Below are positions 58,330 through 62,500 of a DNA stretch of 62,500 nt, piece after piece (positions within the stretch are counted from its first letter, which is position 1; the number at the start of each line of letters is the position of its first letter). The position numbers were made by a program, and so were the translations under genes. The stretch covers positions 1 to 62,500 of the forward strand of contig CAUYUJ010020165.1 of the NCBI GenBank assembly GCA_963575745.1, read 5' to 3'. Below the pieces are notes generated by a model. The model ran no database searches. It was not told where the DNA came from and saw only the letters and a program-made list of their open reading frames with translations. This DNA comes from Prorocentrum cordatum (Eukaryota > Sar > Dinophyceae > Prorocentrales > Prorocentraceae).

Positions 58330-58735
58330 TGTTGATCCCCCGTCTGGTGCACATTGTATTTTTCAATTGAAGAGCCCCTTTATAAAACATGTTCCTTTTC
58401 AAACTGCGGCGTTGGCCCCCGGGGTTACGACAACGGCGCCCGCATGAGACTTCCTCGCAATTTAGCCAGGACCCCCGCTCCCGCCCGAGACGCCCTCGCA
58501 TTTGATTTAGGGATCGCGCTCTGGCTTGGGACGTCCTTACAATTTATTCGGGAATCGCTCTCTCGGCGCTCTGGAGTCGCGCTCTCGCTGGAGACTCGCC
58601 TGCAATGTACTCAAGAATAACGCCTTTGCGTTGGAATCTCCCGCAATTTACTCAAGCGCGTCGCCCCCGGCACTCAGGCGCCCAGGAGTCGCGCGCACGC
58701 TTAGGACCCCCTCGCAGATTACTTAGGGATCGGGA
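58330..58735 (+). repeat. RepA copy with minisatellite
   Basis: Begins near 'ctggtgcacattgtattttt' and 'caattgaaga', then 'cgttggcccccgg', then the 43-46-bp minisatellite ('gagacttcctcgcaattta'). Confidence 0.75.
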
Positions 58736-59465
58736 TCTCGCTGCCCTTCGTGGCCCCGTTGCAACCCTTCGCGGCCCCCTCCTAGCCCTTCGTGGCCCCG
58801 TTGCACTACCTTCGCGGTCCCCATCGATGCCCTTTGTGGCCCCTTGCAGCCCTTCGCGGCCCCCGCGCTGCCTTTCGTGGCCCCGTTGCAGCCTATCGTG
58901 GCCCCCTCGCTGCCCTTCGCGGCCCCGTTGCAGCCCCTCGTGGCCCCCTCGCTGCCCTTCGTGGCCCCGTTGCAGCACTTCGTGGCCCCGTTGCAGCCCT
59001 TCGTGGCCCCCTCGCTGCCCTTCGTGGCCCCATATATGCATGCCCTTCGTGGCCCCCGCTCGTTCGCGCCCGTGGTGGCCCAACAAGCATGCCCTTCGTG
59101 GCCCCGCTGTCGCCCTTTGTGGCCCCCTCGCTGTCCTTCGTGGCCCCGTTGTTGCTGTCAGTGGCCCCGTCCTTGCCCTCCGCGGCCCAATATACGCATG
59201 CCCTTCGTGGCCCCCGCTCGTTCGCGCCCGTCGTGGCCCCATGCGCATACCCTTCGTGGCCCCGCTGTCGCCCTTTGTGGCCCCCTCGGTGTCCTACGTG
59301 GCCCAATTGCTACTCTCAGTGGCCCCGTCGTTGCCTTCTGTGGCCCCGCATTATCTGCCCTTCGTGGCCCCCGCTCGTTCGCGATCTTGGTGGCCCCATA
59401 CGCATTCCCTTTGTGTCCCCGCTGTCGCCCTTCGTGGCCTACTTCGTGCCCTTCGTGGCCCTGCT
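58736..59465. repeat. Minisatellite on 'cccttcgtggccccgttgca'
   Basis: About 40 degenerate copies of a 15-16-bp unit, with higher-order pattern near 30 bp. A larger internal duplication is visible: 'catgcccttcgtggcccccg' recurs near 59038 and 59196. All three plus frames stay open through it, giving ALRGPVA-type repeats; this is a by-product of the unit, not evidence of a gene. Confidence 0.85.
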
Positions 59466-59659
59466 GCCGTTTTCTCTCTCGCTCTCGCTTTCGCTCGTCA
59501 TCATCGTCGTCGCCGTCGTCGTCGTCGACGTCGTCGTCGTCGACGTGGTGGGTCCCCTGTCAGATTTTCTTGGGGCCGGGCTTCCGCCGGTCAGCGTTGC
59601 CGCTGGCCAGGCCAACGCTCCGCGGCCGCCCCGCCGCTTGCCGGGGCCCGGCCTGCAGG

Positions 59660-59790
59660 GCAGAAAGGTATACCACCCAGAAGGGGCACGATCGAAGACG
59701 AAGAGGGCGGGTATCGAGGGTTGGGAAAATACGCGTTAACGGACACCCGAGCAGGTAAGAGCGAACAGTCTTAAAATGAGTGTCGATGTT
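59660..59790 (-). repeat. RepA core, inverted copy
   Basis: 'agaaaggtataccacccag', 'gatcgaagacgaagagggcg' and 'gagcgaacagtcttaaaatg' match the RepA core in reverse orientation. Confidence 0.75.
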
Positions 59791-60415
59791 GTCGCTGTTG
59801 TTGCTGAAATCCTTGTGTAGTTATGATTGGGGGCTCGTTGGGGTTATTTGGAGTGTGTCTTATCGTTTGGGTTATTTGGGGCCTGTTTACAGTTATGTGG
59901 GCGTTATATAGGTGCCATCGCAAGCAAATCGTTTGAAAGTTGGGCTTCTCCCCCTGCAAGTTGAAAATATGGGGAGGATTCGCAAAGCGCACGTCAACCC
60001 CGTTGAGCACACTGGAAGCACGGCGAGTTCGCGCAGGGCAGTTCAGAACTCAACACGACAAAAAGAAACGAGCGGATTCCCCTTGTAGCTTGACGCGCAC
60101 AGATGCCAGCATGAGGCGGCGCGTCGCTACAAATAGCGCACTTGGCGCGAACACCATGACATCGGCACGGCCACCCCTGCGGCCGCCCAGGGGCCCCTCC
60201 GAATGGCTCCAGCATACTTGCGCGCGAGTTGGGCGCCCTTCGAAAATTCCAAGGCCCCGTCGGTCTAAATCCCCGACCGCGGCTCTCGCGCAAGAGCCAT
60301 GCAATAACACTTCACATAGAAGCTCCCAGAAATCCTCTGGAGGACAAGGGAAACACCCAGCTTCGACGCGCACACATGTACCCACCATCCTTAGCACAAA
60401 TGTTGTCACCACCGT
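59791..60415. other. Spacer, no recognised gene
   Basis: Contains 'ttggggttatttgg'-type short repeats at 59830-59890; no gene seen. Confidence 0.4.
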
Positions 60416-60576
60416 CAAAGCATCAGTGCCATCATCACCACCACCACAACCTCCATCATCATCACCATCAACATCATCATCGACAACAACAACAATGTCG
60501 TCGTCATTACCATCGCCGCCATCATCATCGTCATAGTCGGTGTCTTCGTCTTCACCATCATCGCCACCGCAATCAC

Positions 60577-60636
<60 letters not shown>

Positions 60637-60895
60637 CGTCATCGCCGATGTCGTCGTCACCACCATCGCTCGTCCGTCAACGACACTTATGTCCGAATTT
60701 CGCCATGGTTGCGCTCGTACACCAATGGCCCTCACCAACGCCATCGTCATCATTATCGCCAGCGTCACCATTGCCAACGTCGTTATCATCACCATCACTT
60801 CATCATCGTTACTGTCGTCGTCGTCAACGTCGTCCAAACCGTCGACATGAACATCATCATCGCCTGCATCATCCTCGTCGTTGTCGTCGCCCTCG
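60416..60895. repeat. ATC/CAT and CGT triplet repeats
   Basis: (ATC)n with CACCATCATC variants, purest at 60575-60632. No gene. Confidence 0.9.
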
Positions 60896-61069
60896 CGAGC
60901 TACAAAAAGCGGGTGGGCGGGTGGGGTGTTTGCGAGAGCATTGATTGTGGTCACGCGCGACCGTTTTCAAAATGAATCGCAATCAGCAACGAAAGAACGC
61001 AAGAACATGCGATCAACACGACTGCTTGCACGACTACGGCTAGTACTACGATTGATGCTAATACTACTC

Positions 61070-62440
<1,371 letters not shown>

Positions 62441-62500
62441 CATCGGCTACTACTACAACTCCTACTCCTATCCTTATTCCTTATTAGAATATACTCCTAC

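Noticed and set aside
58605-59774. A 389-codon plus-strand open frame
   Set aside because: It and two other long frames are translations of the 15-16-bp minisatellite; all frames are open together and none has non-repeat domains.

Overview
The window looks like nuclear DNA of a dinoflagellate. The strongest sign is the 22-nt dinoflagellate spliced leader (DinoSL), found in genomic DNA as a full copy (11265-11286), a one-mismatch copy (47319-47340) and a tandem partial relict (42801-42821). Each heads a minus-strand element that looks like a reverse-transcribed mRNA. Supporting signs are short CTC-rich introns with AG|G acceptors, very dense simple repeats, and Ty1/copia and LINE elements of the kinds common in these genomes. 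The genus cannot be decided from the sequence.

Layout. 1-5.2 kb: exons of a coiled-coil gene family, including an inverted duplicate of one exon, mixed with CTC microsatellite and two tandem-repeat fields. 5.2-9.7 kb: microsatellites, a 347-bp tandem duplication and the first copy of a dispersed composite repeat, here called RepA. 9.7-11.3 kb: an intact single-exon FUT8/NodZ-like fucosyltransferase retrogene with a DinoSL relict at its 5' end. 11.3-13.1 kb: repeats, including a RepA copy split by the next element. 13.1-29.0 kb: a 15.9-kb Ty1/copia-type LTR retrotransposon on the minus strand, with 252-bp LTRs, a 5-bp target duplication and an initiator-tRNA-like primer site. 29-36 kb: RepA copies, low-complexity DNA and exons of two unrecognised genes. 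36.2-42.8 kb: a nearly intact LINE whose two ORFs are separated by a single UGA in the context UGA-CUA-G. 43.4-47.3 kb: a second, decayed LINE. 47.3-62.5 kb: foldback elements, exons of a possible membrane protein, many repeats and a 1.4-kb ACT triplet array, with little recognisable coding.

The most unusual object is the LTR retrotransposon. Beside Gag, protease, integrase, reverse transcriptase and RNase H it encodes a Tpt1/KptA RNA 2'-phosphotransferase domain, a RING-H2 finger and a methyltransferase-like domain, and its Gag reading frame begins with two predicted membrane segments. Its sense RNA also carries about 38 dispersed 14-nt hairpins of the form GCNNG-GNRA-CNNGC, whose two middle stem positions vary but stay complementary and whose loops are almost all GNRA tetraloops. 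They occur in all three codon phases and in the non-coding 3' region, so the pattern is at the nucleic-acid level rather than the peptide level. A dispersed RNA-hairpin system coupled to an RNA end-healing enzyme in a retrotransposon is the best candidate here for an undescribed system.

The retrotransposon reading frame is broken by about six single-base shifts and one in-frame TGA. The LTRs differ at only 3 of 252 positions, so these breaks are either recent or sequencing errors. Most other long open frames in the window are translations of triplet or GC-rich repeats and were left out.
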